From Pseudomonas sp. sp1636 (GTDB lineage Bacteria; Pseudomonadota; Gammaproteobacteria; Pseudomonadales; Pseudomonadaceae): 64,000 bases of DNA. The notes below the pieces were generated by a model, which worked only from the letters and a program-made list of their open reading frames with translations, made no database searches and was not told the origin of the DNA. Shown piece after piece: positions 1-9,224 of the stretch; positions within the stretch are counted from its first letter, which is position 1; each line of letters begins with the position of its first letter. Made by a program: the position numbers and the translations under genes. The stretch spans positions 53,583-117,582 of the forward strand of contig NZ_JARRAB010000016.1 in NCBI RefSeq assembly GCF_030376615.1, written 5' to 3'.

Positions 1-1065
1 GAGCGGGCCGAGCGGCGCTACGTCAATCTGCAGAGTGGCCAAGCGGCCGGTATCCAGATGACAGCCGGTGAGTGGCGCGCGCCCGGTCAGGGCGATGCAG
101 ATATCCAGATAGTCCGGGTATTTCTGCGTCCGGGCGCCGAGTACGCTGTTGGCATAGACCACGGCGTTGGATTCAGCCCAGACCACTTGTTCATTGGCCT
201 GCGGCGCGCTGTCGAGCAGGTAGGGTGCGCAGGTGTAACTCAGTTGCGCCCCCATGGCCATATACGCCTCGCCGAGCTGGCTGGCGGGTTCGCCGAATGC
301 CGGGTCGATGCCTTGCTGGCGCCAGAGACGCTGGTCGACCGAGATCGAGTTGAGCGTGGTCGGCACTCTGACGGCCGCCCCCCAGGCAAGCAATTGTTCG
401 GCAAAGCGCAGGCTGGCCGGGCCGGTATAGATGCAGCCATCGATGTGCGCCTGGCTGATATCGATCAATTCGCCGGCGCCCTGGAGCTCGGCCATTTGCA
501 GGACGATCTGCATGGCGACCTGGGCGGCCTTGCCGTGTTTGCCCGCGAGCAAGTCGCGGTCCGTGTCGTTCAAGGCAATCGGATCCGTGGCCCACGGTGT
601 GGCGCGGGTAGCTGGCGTGGTCGCTTGCCAATTATCCGCGGGAATCTGGCTGAAGGCGCTAACCCGATCATCGTCAACGCGGACAAAGGCGCAGTCATGC
701 AGCCGGGAAAAGGCTTCAGGGCCGATGCAGACGACGGGCAAGCCGCAGTCAAACAAACTCTGGGCGATCAGCACGCCGAGGCTGAGAATTTCTTCGGGAT
801 GTGCCACGACCAGTGCGGCAGGGGCATGGCCGTTGAGAATCAGTTCCAGGAGTACGCTGCTGCCGGTGCAGGAGCCGCGGCCACTGGGGATGGCCAGCAC
901 GCGTCCGGCAATGACCTGGCCGCTGAGGGGATGGTGGCGATCGATCACCTCGCCGCTAAAGGGATCGACGCCGCCCCAGAAGCTCAGGCCGACGTCGGCA
1001 TAGAGCAGTTCGCCCTGTGCATGGCCTGCAACCAGCCTGCGTGCCGTTACTGCGAATTCAGGCAT
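1..1065 (-). CDS. cis-3-hydroxy-L-proline dehydratase, aconitase-X type (3' end beyond window)
   Basis: Only the first 355 codons are visible; the reading frame runs open off the left edge. The N-terminal ~140 residues look like the AcnX swivel domain (old DUF126), with GRGSCTGS at residues 62-69. The catalytic AcnX domain (old DUF521) follows, with YTGPAS near 213, PTTLNS near 235, SYTCAPY near 276 and AESNAVVYANS near 297. The single-chain swivel-catalytic fusion matches bacterial type-I AcnX enzymes, which dehydrate cis-3-hydroxy-L-proline to delta1-pyrroline-2-carboxylate in the cytoplasm. The 4-hydroxyproline genes upstream on the same strand and the periplasmic amino-acid binding protein just upstream support that substrate. 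A mevalonate-5-phosphate dehydratase role is archaeal and unlikely here. The start is the ATG at 1065. Confidence 0.85.
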   Translation of the reverse strand, partial: MPEFAVTARRLVAGHAQGELLYADVGLSFWGGVDPFSGEVIDRHHPLSGQVIAGRVLAIPSGRGSCTGSSVLLELILNGHAPAALVVAHPEEILSLGVLIAQSLFDCGLPVVCIGPEAFSRLHDCAFVRVDDDRVSAFSQIPADNWQATTPATRATPWATDPIALNDTDRDLLAGKHGKAAQVAMQIVLQMAELQGAGELIDISQAHIDGCIYTGPASLRFAEQLLAWGAAVRVPTTLNSISVDQRLWRQQGIDPAFGEPASQLGEAYMAMGAQLSYTCAPYLLDSAPQANEQVVWAESNAVVYANSVLGARTQKYPDYLDICIALTGRAPLTGCHLDTGRLATLQIDVAPLGPL

Positions 1066-1075
1066 GTTTAACTCC

Positions 1076-1101
1076 CGCACGGCCGGGTTGGCGACCGTGC
1101 G
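1076..1101 (-). promoter_or_regulatory. Intercistronic hairpin between binding-protein and dehydratase genes
   Basis: A 7-bp perfect stem (CGCACGG with CCGTGCG) and 12-base loop lie between the stop of the periplasmic binding-protein gene (1135) and the dehydratase start (1065). There is no T-run, so it is not a classical terminator. Such hairpins behind binding-protein genes often stabilise the upstream message and lower downstream expression. That role is inferred. Confidence 0.4.
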
Positions 1102-1134
1102 TTAACCAGTGGATAGGAGTGTTGGCGCGCGTGC

Positions 1135-1950
1135 TTAGTAGTAAACGCCTGGAACCGTCAGCTCCACCGGAGTGCCGCCGACCCACTTCTGGTACAGCTC
1201 GGCATAGCGACCCGAACGAACCTGCTGGTTGACGAAGAGGTTGAGGTAGTTGATCAGGCCGTACTCGTTGCGCTTGGCCGCCAGGGACACGTAGTCGATG
1301 GTGTAGGGCGCATTGCCGGCCACTTTGAGGCCTTTGTATTTGCCCGACTTGAGGGTCGAGGCCGCCACTGTGTTGGTCACCACAGAGGCGTCGATGTGAC
1401 CCTGGGTAACGGCGAGGATGGTGTCGTTCTGGCTCTGGTAAGCGCGGAAGCTGGCGGCATTGCCCCAGCTTTTCACGTCTTTTTCCAGGGCGATAGCCTC
1501 GAAGGTGCCGCTGGTGTTACCCACCGGACGACCCTTGAGGTCTGCGTATTTTTCGATGCCACTGTCTTCGCGGGTCAGCACCACCATCTGGAAGGCGAAG
1601 TAGGGCACGGTCATCGCCACGGTTTTGGCGCGTTCGAGGGTGTCGGAGGTCGAGGCGACGATGATGTCGGCACGGCCTGAGATCAGCGCGGGAATCCGAT
1701 CCGGGAACGGCGTTTCGACCACCTCAGCGGTTACCCCAAGGACTTTCGCCAGGTCAGCGCAGTAGTCGACGTCGAAACCGGCGGGCTGGTTGCCTTCATC
1801 GCGAAAGCCCATGGGGGGGAAGTCCAGGGTCACGGCGCAACGCAGTTTGCCCGATTCGATGATGTCGTCGAGTTTGTCGGCCTGGGCCTGGCCAATCAGG
1901 GACGCGCTAAGAGCAACGGTGAGGGCTACGGCAGTTGTTGGATTTTTCAT
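1135..1950 (-). CDS. Periplasmic amino-acid binding protein of an ABC importer (SBP_bac_3)
   Basis: This 271-residue protein has a signal peptide ending near residue 24 (SLIGQAQA, then DKLDDI). The mature part is a family-3 solute-binding domain: LRCAVTLDFPPMGF near 36, GFDVDYCADLA near 58, RADIIVASTSDTLERA near 92, and a hinge near GRPVGNTSGT. It would bind a polar amino acid in the periplasm. A GAGG ribosome site lies 6 bases before the ATG. No permease or ATPase gene adjoins it in the window, so these may lie beyond the left edge. With hydroxyproline genes on both sides, hydroxyproline or proline is the likely ligand (inference). A GntR-like palindrome lies upstream at 2015. Confidence 0.85.
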   Translation of the reverse strand: MKNPTTAVALTVALSASLIGQAQADKLDDIIESGKLRCAVTLDFPPMGFRDEGNQPAGFDVDYCADLAKVLGVTAEVVETPFPDRIPALISGRADIIVASTSDTLERAKTVAMTVPYFAFQMVVLTREDSGIEKYADLKGRPVGNTSGTFEAIALEKDVKSWGNAASFRAYQSQNDTILAVTQGHIDASVVTNTVAASTLKSGKYKGLKVAGNAPYTIDYVSLAAKRNEYGLINYLNLFVNQQVRSGRYAELYQKWVGGTPVELTVPGVYY

Positions 1951-1998
1951 AGGGGCCTCGTGGTGGTGTGGGGTCGAGCCGTTAAAGGGTGCTGCGTC

Positions 1999-2024
1999 TT
2001 TCGTATCAAGGATTTCGTATACGA
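1999..2024. promoter_or_regulatory. Candidate GntR/FCD operator upstream of the binding-protein gene
   Basis: TCGTATACGA at 2015-2024 is a perfect 10-bp palindrome. Its left half, TTTCGTAT, occurs at 2013-2020 and again as a direct copy at 1999-2006. A 9-of-10 match (TTGTATACGA) sits 36 bases before the GntR/FCD regulator gene at 13833. FCD-type GntR proteins commonly bind GTATAC-centred palindromes, so this is probably where that regulator controls the binding-protein/dehydratase unit. The rest of 1951-2260 holds no gene that I can support. Confidence 0.5.
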
Positions 2025-2260
2025 TATTTAATATGCACTGGCTGTGCCAAGAGGTGATGGGGAATAGATTTACTGGGAGCCGAACGGCGCTGTCGGGCCG
2101 CGCGAGCCGCTGAGGGCGGGCGCGGGGGCGTAGCCACGAATTTTTCAGGATGCGGGCGCCGGCGCGTTCGCAGACAGCCCGTGCTGGGGCGGGGTGTCAC
2201 CTAAGGGAGCAGCTCGCCCCAGGGATGTGCGTTTAGGCTACGAATCGGGGTAACAGCGGG

Positions 2261-3010
2261 CTAAGCGTCGCGCAGACGCTGGCGATACTGGCTGGGGGAC
2301 AGCCCGGTGAGGGCCTTGAACTGGCGGCTGAAGGCGCTGTGATCGGTGTAGCCGCAGCGCAGGGCGATGTCGGTGATCGGCAGGTGGTCGGCCAGCAGCT
2401 GCGAGGCCGCGCCCAGGCGCGCCTTGTGGATCATCTGCCGCGGGGTGAGCTGGAAGATGCGCTTGCAATGGCGTTCCAGCTGGGCGACGGACAGCCCGGC
2501 GATGGCGGTGAGGTCTTTGAGGCTGATGGGCTGGGCGTAGTGCTCGCGGATATGCGCGTCCACCGCGGCCAGTTGTTGGTAGGCCGGGTGGCTGGCTTGC
2601 GGGGCCTGCAGGTCGTAGGAGATGCCGGCCATGCCGATGATCGTACCCTGCGGGTCGCGCAGCGCCAGCTTATGGGTCAGGCACCAGCCCGGCTGGCGGC
2701 CGGGGTACAGGTGCAACTCCAGCTGGTCGCTGAGTGGGCCGCCGCCCTGCAATACGCGGCGATCCTGCTCGGTGTAGAGCGGGCCGAAGCGCGAGGGAAA
2801 CACCTGTTCGGCGGTCTGGCCCAGCAACTCGTGATGGCTGTTTACCGCGCAGCGCTGGCACAGGGTCTGGTTGACCAGGACATAGCGGGCGGCGCTGTCC
2901 TTGATGAAGAACACCACGCCGGGCATGGCATCCAGCAGGGGGGTGATCTGTTGCAGGCTGCCCAGCAGCTCGGGCAGATCGCGCGGGGTGGGCAGCGGCA
3001 GGGGCAGCAT
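2261..3010 (-). CDS. AraC-family regulator with N-terminal PAS domain (LhpR-like)
   Basis: This 249-residue regulator starts with a PAS-like fold (residues ~20-130: AMPGVVFFIKD near 28, TLCQRCAV near 50, GMAGISYDLQ near 127) and ends in an AraC double helix-turn-helix (residues ~150-245: LTAIAGLS near 169, ALRCGYTDHSAFSRQFK near 219). The PAS domain replaces the usual cupin sensor. It lies 30 bases downstream of the D-hydroxyproline dehydrogenase genes on the same strand, where pseudomonad hydroxyproline clusters carry the AraC activator LhpR. Activation of the lhp genes by D-hydroxyproline is known for LhpR and is inferred here. The ATG at 3010 has only a weak ribosome site. Confidence 0.75.
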   Translation of the reverse strand: MLPLPLPTPRDLPELLGSLQQITPLLDAMPGVVFFIKDSAARYVLVNQTLCQRCAVNSHHELLGQTAEQVFPSRFGPLYTEQDRRVLQGGGPLSDQLELHLYPGRQPGWCLTHKLALRDPQGTIIGMAGISYDLQAPQASHPAYQQLAAVDAHIREHYAQPISLKDLTAIAGLSVAQLERHCKRIFQLTPRQMIHKARLGAASQLLADHLPITDIALRCGYTDHSAFSRQFKALTGLSPSQYRQRLRDA

Positions 3011-3040
3011 GCGAGGGATCCAGGCGAGACGGGAAGCCCT

Positions 3041-4360
3041 CTACTCTAAGTCGGGCTGCACGGCGCTGGGAAGCGTCGCGACCTTGCCTGGAGTGGCGGC
3101 CGGCGCCGGTTCGGGTGGGTCGGCCAGGTGCAGCAGGGTCGCACAGCGCGCCGGGGAGAACGGCGGGCGCGGCGCCGGGGTCGGCCAGTCGAACAGGAAT
3201 TGCGTCGCGCCGCCGCAGATGCGCCCCTGGCAGGCGCCCATACCGCAGCGGCTGTGCAACTTGGCATCGACCCAGCCGTCGCGCCCGGCGAGGGCGGCAT
3301 AGGGCACATCCTCGCAGCGGCAGACCAGGGTGTCGGCCGCGGCCAGCTGTTTGAGTCGCGGATCGAGGGCGAAGCTGCGCCCGAGCCGGTCGGCGAAGGC
3401 TTGCCAATGCTGGCGCTGCGGCCACAGCGCACGGGCCTTGGCCTGCGCGCCGATGGCGCTGTGGCCGGCGATGGCGCCTTCGATCAGGGCCAGTTCGCTG
3501 CCGCCGAAGCCGCTGCATTCACCCGCCGCGTAGTGATCGCTCAGGCTGCAGGCTTGCCATTGATCGACGGCGATGGCCTGGCCGGCGATGCGGCAGCCCA
3601 GGGCCTGGCCCAATTGGGTGTTGGGCAGCAGACCGAAACCACAGGCCAGGCGCTCGCAGGGGATCTCCAGCACTTTACCGTTTTGCTGCAGACGCACCGC
3701 CTCCAGACGTTCCTCGCCGAGCGCGGCCAGTACATGGCTGTTGCTGCGGTAGCGGGCATCGAACAGCTGCAAGGCCTGCAGCAGCTTGCTCGGCCAGCGC
3801 GGCAGCTGCAGGGCGAAGGCCGCCAGGGCGCCGGGCGGCGCCTGTTCGGCGATGCGCAGCACTTGCGCGCCGGCCTGCTTGGCGCTGGCGGCGCTGGCCA
3901 GCAGCAGCGGGCCGCTGCCGGCGATCACCAGGCGTTCGCCGGCCACCGGCACGCCACCTTTGATCAGCGCCTGCAGGCCGCCGGCGCCGGTGACCCCGGG
4001 CAGGGTCCAGCCGGGGAAGGGCAGCAGCAGTTCGCGCGCGCCGGTGCAGAGGATCAGCTTGGCGTAGCCTGCGCGCCAGGCGCGTTCGCCATCTTCCAGG
4101 AGCAACTGCTGCGGCCCGGCGATGGCGACCACCCGGGTCGAACTGAACAGCTGGATATTGCGCGCCGCCGCCAGTTCCGCGCGATGGCGCCGAGCATTGG
4201 CAGGCACTTGGGCCTGCACGCCGTCGCGCCAGATCTGCCCGCCGGGGAGCGGGTTGTCGTCGATGACGCCAATGCGCAGGCCGCTGGGGGCGGCCGCCAG
4301 GGCGGCGGCCATGCCGGCGGGCCCGGCGCCGATGATCAGCAGGTCGAAATCTTCGTTCAT
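3041..4360 (-). CDS. D-hydroxyproline dehydrogenase, FAD/NAD-binding subunit with C-terminal 2Fe-2S domain
   Basis: This 439-residue subunit has an N-terminal Rossmann FAD motif (GAGPAGMAAAL near residue 11) and a second dinucleotide fold (IAGSGPLLLASAAS near 150). A C-terminal BFD-like iron-sulfur region has cysteines in CRCEDV near 348 and CGMGACQGRIC near 380. It corresponds to the HcnB/SoxA-like subunit of the heteromeric dehydrogenase (LhpF in my recollection of the P. aeruginosa scheme) that oxidises cis-4-hydroxy-D-proline. Its ATG at 4360 overlaps the stop of the ferredoxin-like subunit (ATGA), so the two are translationally coupled. The frame stays open upstream, but the ATGA overlap and the FAD motif position fix this start. 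Confidence 0.85.
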   Translation of the reverse strand: MNEDFDLLIIGAGPAGMAAALAAAPSGLRIGVIDDNPLPGGQIWRDGVQAQVPANARRHRAELAAARNIQLFSSTRVVAIAGPQQLLLEDGERAWRAGYAKLILCTGARELLLPFPGWTLPGVTGAGGLQALIKGGVPVAGERLVIAGSGPLLLASAASAKQAGAQVLRIAEQAPPGALAAFALQLPRWPSKLLQALQLFDARYRSNSHVLAALGEERLEAVRLQQNGKVLEIPCERLACGFGLLPNTQLGQALGCRIAGQAIAVDQWQACSLSDHYAAGECSGFGGSELALIEGAIAGHSAIGAQAKARALWPQRQHWQAFADRLGRSFALDPRLKQLAAADTLVCRCEDVPYAALAGRDGWVDAKLHSRCGMGACQGRICGGATQFLFDWPTPAPRPPFSPARCATLLHLADPPEPAPAATPGKVATLPSAVQPDLE

Positions 4361-4593
4361 GCCTGGGTCTCCACGCGCATGCCGGGCTGACACAGGGTCT
4401 GGCAGGCCAGGCGGCGCTGGCCGTCGATGCTGACCCGGCACTCCTGGCAGATGCCCATGCCGCACACAGGGGCGCGGCGTTGACCGCCAATTGAGGTGCG
4501 GCTGCTGCCGTCGCCGCCCAGATAGAGCGCGGCGGCTACCGTGCTGCCCTCCGCGACACGCAGTGCAAGGCCATCGAGGCTGAGTTCGATCAT
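4357..4593 (-). CDS. D-hydroxyproline dehydrogenase, small 2Fe-2S subunit
   Basis: A 78-residue ferredoxin-like protein of the HcnA/SoxA-N type. The plant-type cluster ligands are visible as C-x4-C-x2-C-x11-C in VCGMGICQEC and RRLACQTLC (residues ~44-67). Such small subunits sit between the FAD oxidase subunit and the FAD/NAD subunit in heteromeric opine, sarcosine and D-hydroxyproline dehydrogenases and relay electrons. The gene overlaps both neighbours by ATGA junctions (4590-4593 and 4357-4360). It corresponds to the LhpE role as I recall it; I leave the symbol blank because the letter is from memory. Confidence 0.85.
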   Translation of the reverse strand: MIELSLDGLALRVAEGSTVAAALYLGGDGSSRTSIGGQRRAPVCGMGICQECRVSIDGQRRLACQTLCQPGMRVETQA

Positions 4594-5711
4594 GCACTGT
4601 GCTCCAGGGGCCGCGGCGCCGGCAGAAAGCGCCCCGGCAGATAAGGGGTGGGGTCGATGGCCGCGGGTTCCTTGAACAGTTGCGCGGCGAGCAACTGGGC
4701 GCTGCCCGGCGCGGTGGTGACGCCGAGCCCTTCGTGGCCGACCGCCAGCCACAGGCCGGGCTGCTGCGGATGCTCGCCGAGCAGTGGCAGGCCGTCCGGG
4801 GTGGCGGCCCGGAAGCCGCTCCAGCTGCGGATGGCGTTGAGTTTGCCCAGCTCCGGCAGGTAATCCAGGGCGCGGCGCAGCAGGCGCGCCAGCACCGGGC
4901 CTTCGACCTGCGGGTCGAGGCTGTCGAACTGCCGCGAGGAACCGAGCAGGATCTGCCCGGTCGGTCGTGGCTGCGCGTTGAAGGCCACCGAGGTGCCGCT
5001 GCTGGCATGGGCGCTGCTGGCGTAGCCGAGCTCGACCAGCTGATGCTGGATGCGCCCGGGGTAGCGGTCGGTGATCAGCAGGTGGCCCTTCTTCGGCCGG
5101 ATCGGCAACTCGGGGCACAGCTCGCTGGCGTGGATGCCGCCCGCCAGCACCACGGCCTCGGCCGTCAGCCAGCGGCCATCGGCCAGGCGCACGCGGTTGC
5201 CGTCGATCTCGCTGACCTGGGCGCATTGCTGGCGGATGCGCCCGCCGCCTTGCTCAAGCAGCCAGCGCGCGGCATTCGGCGCGTAGAGGATGGCGTCGCC
5301 GCCGACCTTCAGCGCCCCGGCCAGATCCTGGCGCAGCATCGGTTCGGCCTGGCGCAGGGCTGCGCCGTCGAGCATCTGGCAGGCGATGCCCTGGGCGCTG
5401 AGGGTTTCCCGCTTGTGTTCGGCGGCCTGCAGCTCCTCGCGGTCGGCGGCCAGCCACAGGGTGCCGCAGTTGCGGTAGGCGCAGTCCGCGTCGAGCTGTG
5501 GCGCCCATTGCCGCCACAGCGCGATGGAGTAGCGGCTCAGCGCCAGTTCCGCCGGGTTGTCGTCCATCGCCACCAGATGGCCCATGCCCACCGCCGTGGC
5601 GCCGCCGCGCTGGCTGTCCAGCACCAGCACGTCGAGGCCGCGGCGGGCGAATTCGTGGGCGCAGGCGCTGCCGACTATGCCGGCACCGACGACGATGATC
5701 TCGGCATTCAT
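4590..5711 (-). CDS. lhpB: D-hydroxyproline dehydrogenase, DadA-like FAD subunit
   Basis: This 373-residue D-amino-acid oxidase/glycine oxidase family flavoprotein has the FAD-binding [10 protein letters not shown] near residue 9 and the family C-terminal signature [20 protein letters not shown] near 330. It should oxidise cis-4-hydroxy-D-proline to delta1-pyrroline-4-hydroxy-2-carboxylate, passing electrons through its two partner subunits to the respiratory chain. Gene order epimerase, this subunit, 2Fe-2S subunit, FAD/NAD subunit, all with ATGA overlaps, matches pseudomonad lhp clusters. By sequence alone it could be a D-proline or sarcosine oxidase subunit; the adjacent epimerase argues for hydroxyproline. 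Confidence 0.85.
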   Translation of the reverse strand: MNAEIIVVGAGIVGSACAHEFARRGLDVLVLDSQRGGATAVGMGHLVAMDDNPAELALSRYSIALWRQWAPQLDADCAYRNCGTLWLAADREELQAAEHKRETLSAQGIACQMLDGAALRQAEPMLRQDLAGALKVGGDAILYAPNAARWLLEQGGGRIRQQCAQVSEIDGNRVRLADGRWLTAEAVVLAGGIHASELCPELPIRPKKGHLLITDRYPGRIQHQLVELGYASSAHASSGTSVAFNAQPRPTGQILLGSSRQFDSLDPQVEGPVLARLLRRALDYLPELGKLNAIRSWSGFRAATPDGLPLLGEHPQQPGLWLAVGHEGLGVTTAPGSAQLLAAQLFKEPAAIDPTPYLPGRFLPAPRPLEHSA

Positions 5712-6643
5712 GGGCGAATGCCCCAGGCGAAAGGATCGTCGTCCTCCAGCAACAGGGTGGCCTCGGCGCTGAGGTGGGCGCGCCCGCGAATGGTCGGGAC
5801 GATACGGCCGTCGGCCTGCCACTCGTAGCTGGCCTCGAACTGGCTGCCGATCACGCTGGCCTGGCGCCACAACTGACCGGGCTGCAGTTTGCCGTCGGCG
5901 GCCAGGCAGGCCAGCTTGGCGCTGGTGCCGGTGCCGCAGGGCGAGCGGTCGTAGGCCTTGCCGGGACACAATACAAAGTTGCGACTGTCGGCTTCGGCGT
6001 CGTCGGCAAACAGCTCGATATGGTCGATCTCGCCGCCGTCCTCGCCACGGATGGCCTGTTGTTCCAGCGCTTGGCGCACCGCCCAGCAATAGGCGGTCAG
6101 CGCCTCGAGGTTGTCGCCGGCGATGCGCTGGCCGTGCTCGGCGATCAGGAAGAACCAGTTGCCGCCCCAGGCGATGTCGCCCGTGACCTCGCCGAGGCCC
6201 GGCACCTGCAGGCTGACCGCCTGACGGTAGCGGTAGGCCGGCACGTTGCGCACGCTCACCGAGCGATCCTCATGCAGGGTGGCCAGGACAGTGCCGACCG
6301 GGGTTTCGATGCGGTGCAGGCCAGGCTGGATACGGCCGAGGTGAGCGAGGGAAATTATCAGGCCGATGGTGCCGTGGCCGCACATGCCCAGATAACCGCT
6401 GTTGTTGAAGAAGATCACTCCGGCGCTGGCGCTGGGATCCACTGGCTGGCACAGCAGCGCGCCGACCAGCACATCGCTGCCGCGCGGTTCGAGCATGCTG
6501 GCGGCGCGCCAGTGGTCGAAGCGTTCGGCCAACAGCTGGCGGCGCTCGCTCATGCTGCCGTGGCCCAAGTCCGGAAAACCCTCGAGCACCAGGCGGGTCG
6601 GCTCGCCGCCGGTGTGGGAATCGATGACGCGGATGCGTTTCAT
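5708..6643 (-). CDS. lhpA: 4-hydroxyproline 2-epimerase (proline racemase family)
   Basis: This 311-residue enzyme interconverts trans-4-hydroxy-L-proline and cis-4-hydroxy-D-proline, the first step of bacterial hydroxyproline use. The two catalytic cysteines are in MCGHGTIG (Cys ~88) and SPCGTGTSA (Cys ~236). The N-terminal [12 protein letters not shown] is the family signature. A trans-3-hydroxyproline dehydratase would carry Thr at the second cysteine position, so the epimerase call is firm. AGGTGA lies 8 bases before the ATG at 6643. It is the first gene of the overlapping lhp unit; the 267 bases upstream (6644-6910) should hold its promoter, but I cannot pin one down. Confidence 0.92.
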   Translation of the reverse strand: MKRIRVIDSHTGGEPTRLVLEGFPDLGHGSMSERRQLLAERFDHWRAASMLEPRGSDVLVGALLCQPVDPSASAGVIFFNNSGYLGMCGHGTIGLIISLAHLGRIQPGLHRIETPVGTVLATLHEDRSVSVRNVPAYRYRQAVSLQVPGLGEVTGDIAWGGNWFFLIAEHGQRIAGDNLEALTAYCWAVRQALEQQAIRGEDGGEIDHIELFADDAEADSRNFVLCPGKAYDRSPCGTGTSAKLACLAADGKLQPGQLWRQASVIGSQFEASYEWQADGRIVPTIRGRAHLSAEATLLLEDDDPFAWGIRP

Positions 6644-6910
6644 GGCTGTCACCTGCACTGAAAAGGTCGGTACAAGGGTGGCCGCTCGAGGGCTTGGCGG
6701 CTTGAGGGTTTTATCGGAGGGGGATGACGAAATCGGCACAGCGTCAGGCGAGAAAGCCGAGCGATTGCCAGAGCCTGCAGGCGATCCTCTGCTGCCGAGA
6801 TTCCAGCATCGCGCCCAAGTGGGGTAAGGTCGTTGCGACGGCTCCTTTAAACCCAGGAGAGCGGCGCTGCGGAGGCTTAGCTGTCCCCGCTTGGCTGAGC
6901 AGGAGGCCCT

Positions 6911-8806
6911 ATGACAAACCCCGTTGAGCAGCAGGACGTGCAGCCCGCCCGTACTCCTGAGCCTGGCGCCAACAGCGCCGCCGAGGACACCGCCAGCGGC
7001 GCCGCCGCGGTCGAACGCGCGGCCAGTGCCCGTGGCGACCTCGGAGTGATCGTCGAGCTGCTGCCCTACCTGCGGCCCTACGTCGGACGCATCGCCCTGG
7101 CGCTGCTGCTGATCGTCGCCGCCAAGCTGGTCAACCTGTATGTGCCGGTCGCCCTCAAACAGATAGTCGATGGCTTGAATGTCGAACCCAGCCTGTTGCT
7201 GCTGCCGGTCGGCCTGCTCCTGGCCTATGGCGCGGCGCGCATCGGCGTGACCCTGTTCAACGAACTGCGTCAGGTGGTGTTCGCCCGGGTGATGGCGCGA
7301 ACCTCGCGCCAGGTCACCCTGAAAGTCTTCGGCCATCTGCTCGGCCTCAGCCTGAAGTTCCACCTGGATCGCCGCACCGGCGGCGTGGCCCGTGACGTGG
7401 AGCGCGGCGGCAGTGCGATTGCCGAACTGCTCGACTGGACGCTCTACAGCATAGTGCCGACCCTGCTCGAGGTGCTGTTGGTGACGGCCGTGCTGGTCTG
7501 GGCCTACGACTGGGGCTTCGCCTTCATCACCTTGGGCACGCTGTTGGCCTACAGCCTGTGGACCCTGGCGGTGACCGAGTGGCGCACGCGTTTCTACCGC
7601 GCCGCGGTGGAGGCCGATACCCACGCCAACGAGCGCGCGGTGGACTCGCTGCTCAACTACGAGACGGTCAAGTACTTCAACAACGAAGCGCACGAGGCCG
7701 GGCGCTACGACCAGAACCTGCGCCACTTGGAAAACGCCAAGGTCAAGTCAATCCAGTCGCTGGCGCTGCTCAATCTCGGGCAATCCGCGGTGATCGCCAT
7801 CGGCGTCAGCGCCATGATGTGGCGGGCCGCCGCGGGGGTGGTGGCCGGCGAGCTGAGCATCGGCGACCTGGTGCTGGTCAACGCCTATCTGCTGCAACTG
7901 TCGGCCCCGCTGTTCGTGCTGGGCATGATGTACCGCCAGGTCAAGCAGGCGCTGACCAATATGGAGCGGCTGTTCGGCCTGCTCGACCAGCGCCAGGACG
8001 TGCAGGACGCCCCCAGCGCCCAGCCGCTGCTAGCCAGCCGACCGCGCCTGAGTTTCGAGCAGGTGCACTTCGGCTATGACCCGCGCCGGGAGATCCTGCA
8101 TGGCGTGAGTTTCGAGGTGCCGCCCGGCGGCACGGTGGCGGTGGTCGGCCATTCGGGCTCGGGCAAGTCGACCCTGGCGCGCCTGCTGTACCGTTTCTAC
8201 GACGTCGATGGCGGGCATATCCGCATCGACGGCCAGGATCTGCGCGAGCTGACTCAGGCCTCGCTGCGCGCCGCCATCGGCATAGTTCCGCAGGATACTG
8301 TGCTGTTCAACGACAGCATCTATTACAACATCGGCTACGGCCGCCCCGAGGCCAGCCGCGCGGAGGTCGAGGCGGCCGCCCGCGCCGCGCATATCCACGA
8401 GTTCATCGAACGCCTGCCGGACGGTTACCAGACCCAGGTCGGCGAACGCGGCCTCAAGCTGTCCGGCGGCGAGAAACAGCGGGTGGCAATCGCCCGCGCC
8501 TTGCTGAAGAACCCGGCCATCCTGATCTTCGACGAGGCCACCTCGGCGCTGGACTCCCAGTCGGAGAAGGCCATCCAGGCCGCGCTCGAGCGCATCCAGG
8601 TCGGCCGCACCACCCTGGTGATCGCCCATCGCCTGTCCACGGTGATGAATGCCGACCGGATCCTGGTGCTGGATGCCGGGCGCATCATCGAAAGCGGCAG
8701 CCACCGCGAGTTGCTGGCGGCCGGCGGCAGCTACGCGCAGATGTGGCGGTTGCAGCAGCAGGAGCCGGTTGCCGGGCCATCGCCGCGGCCTGAGCTCCCC
8801 CACTAG
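6911..8806 (+). CDS. ABC exporter of the Atm1/HMT1 half-transporter type
   Basis: The 631-residue protein fuses a six-helix membrane domain (residues ~45-340) to an ATPase domain (~375-610). Walker [10 protein letters not shown] is near 412, the signature [16 protein letters not shown] near 517, Walker [14 protein letters not shown] near 537, and the H-loop IAHRLSTVM near 573. The ATPase sequence ([27 protein letters not shown]) is that of Atm1-type exporters, which move glutathione conjugates, metal-glutathione complexes or an Fe-S-linked compound outward across the inner membrane. The 40-residue N-terminal leader is low in complexity. AGGAGG lies 5 bases before the ATG. No neighbour hints at its substrate. 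Confidence 0.85.
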   Translation: MTNPVEQQDVQPARTPEPGANSAAEDTASGAAAVERAASARGDLGVIVELLPYLRPYVGRIALALLLIVAAKLVNLYVPVALKQIVDGLNVEPSLLLLPVGLLLAYGAARIGVTLFNELRQVVFARVMARTSRQVTLKVFGHLLGLSLKFHLDRRTGGVARDVERGGSAIAELLDWTLYSIVPTLLEVLLVTAVLVWAYDWGFAFITLGTLLAYSLWTLAVTEWRTRFYRAAVEADTHANERAVDSLLNYETVKYFNNEAHEAGRYDQNLRHLENAKVKSIQSLALLNLGQSAVIAIGVSAMMWRAAAGVVAGELSIGDLVLVNAYLLQLSAPLFVLGMMYRQVKQALTNMERLFGLLDQRQDVQDAPSAQPLLASRPRLSFEQVHFGYDPRREILHGVSFEVPPGGTVAVVGHSGSGKSTLARLLYRFYDVDGGHIRIDGQDLRELTQASLRAAIGIVPQDTVLFNDSIYYNIGYGRPEASRAEVEAAARAAHIHEFIERLPDGYQTQVGERGLKLSGGEKQRVAIARALLKNPAILIFDEATSALDSQSEKAIQAALERIQVGRTTLVIAHRLSTVMNADRILVLDAGRIIESGSHRELLAAGGSYAQMWRLQQQEPVAGPSPRPELPH

Positions 8807-9224
8807 CCCAGCTGCACGCGGTGAGTTCAGTGGCGGGGCGCGATGCAGGTGGTTGTTGGGTCAGGCGTGCAGAAGCTGGGCGTGCTCGAAGCGGACGTTC
8901 AGAAAAATAAATCTCTCCCCCCTGCCGTTAAGAAGCAGGGCGGGTAGGCTTTGGATCTTGACGCAGGATCGGCTAATGGGTGTCCCCGATTGTTTTTTGA
9001 CATGTGGCGAAATCAAATTTGACCCGGCCAAGCGCCCACAACTCAGAGGGGGTTTCAGTCTTCGGATTGCCAGAGTGGTCTGATGTGCTTGCTGTTGATG
9101 GCGCGGCACTGCTCAGCCCGAACCAGATTGAGTTGGCAGTAAGGTTGCTCGTGCCGACTGCGAAAGTAGCCCTGAGTGGTGAGGTACGTAGTTGCGCCAA
9201 ATCTGATCAATCTCTCACCCCCGC
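8807..9224. other. 418-base gap without a supportable gene, less GC-rich than its surroundings
   Basis: Between the ABC exporter and the dehydrogenase the base composition drops by eye and pseudomonad codon bias disappears on both strands. Short open stretches exist, but none has a ribosome site plus a recognisable product. The block from ~8960 to ~9215 looks like foreign or decayed DNA. I see no inverted ends and no transposase motif. Confidence 0.4.

Noticed and set aside
58..1071. 337-codon plus-strand frame at the left edge
   Set aside because: The minus strand encodes a clear AcnX swivel and catalytic domain over the same span.
3128..4390. 420-codon plus-strand frame opposite the hydroxyproline dehydrogenase subunit
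   Set aside because: Composition is Gly/Ala/Gln-rich nonsense typical of antisense frames; the minus strand has FAD motifs and coupled neighbours.
5708..6643. trans-3-hydroxy-L-proline dehydratase
   Set aside because: Both catalytic cysteines are present; the dehydratase has Thr in place of the second.
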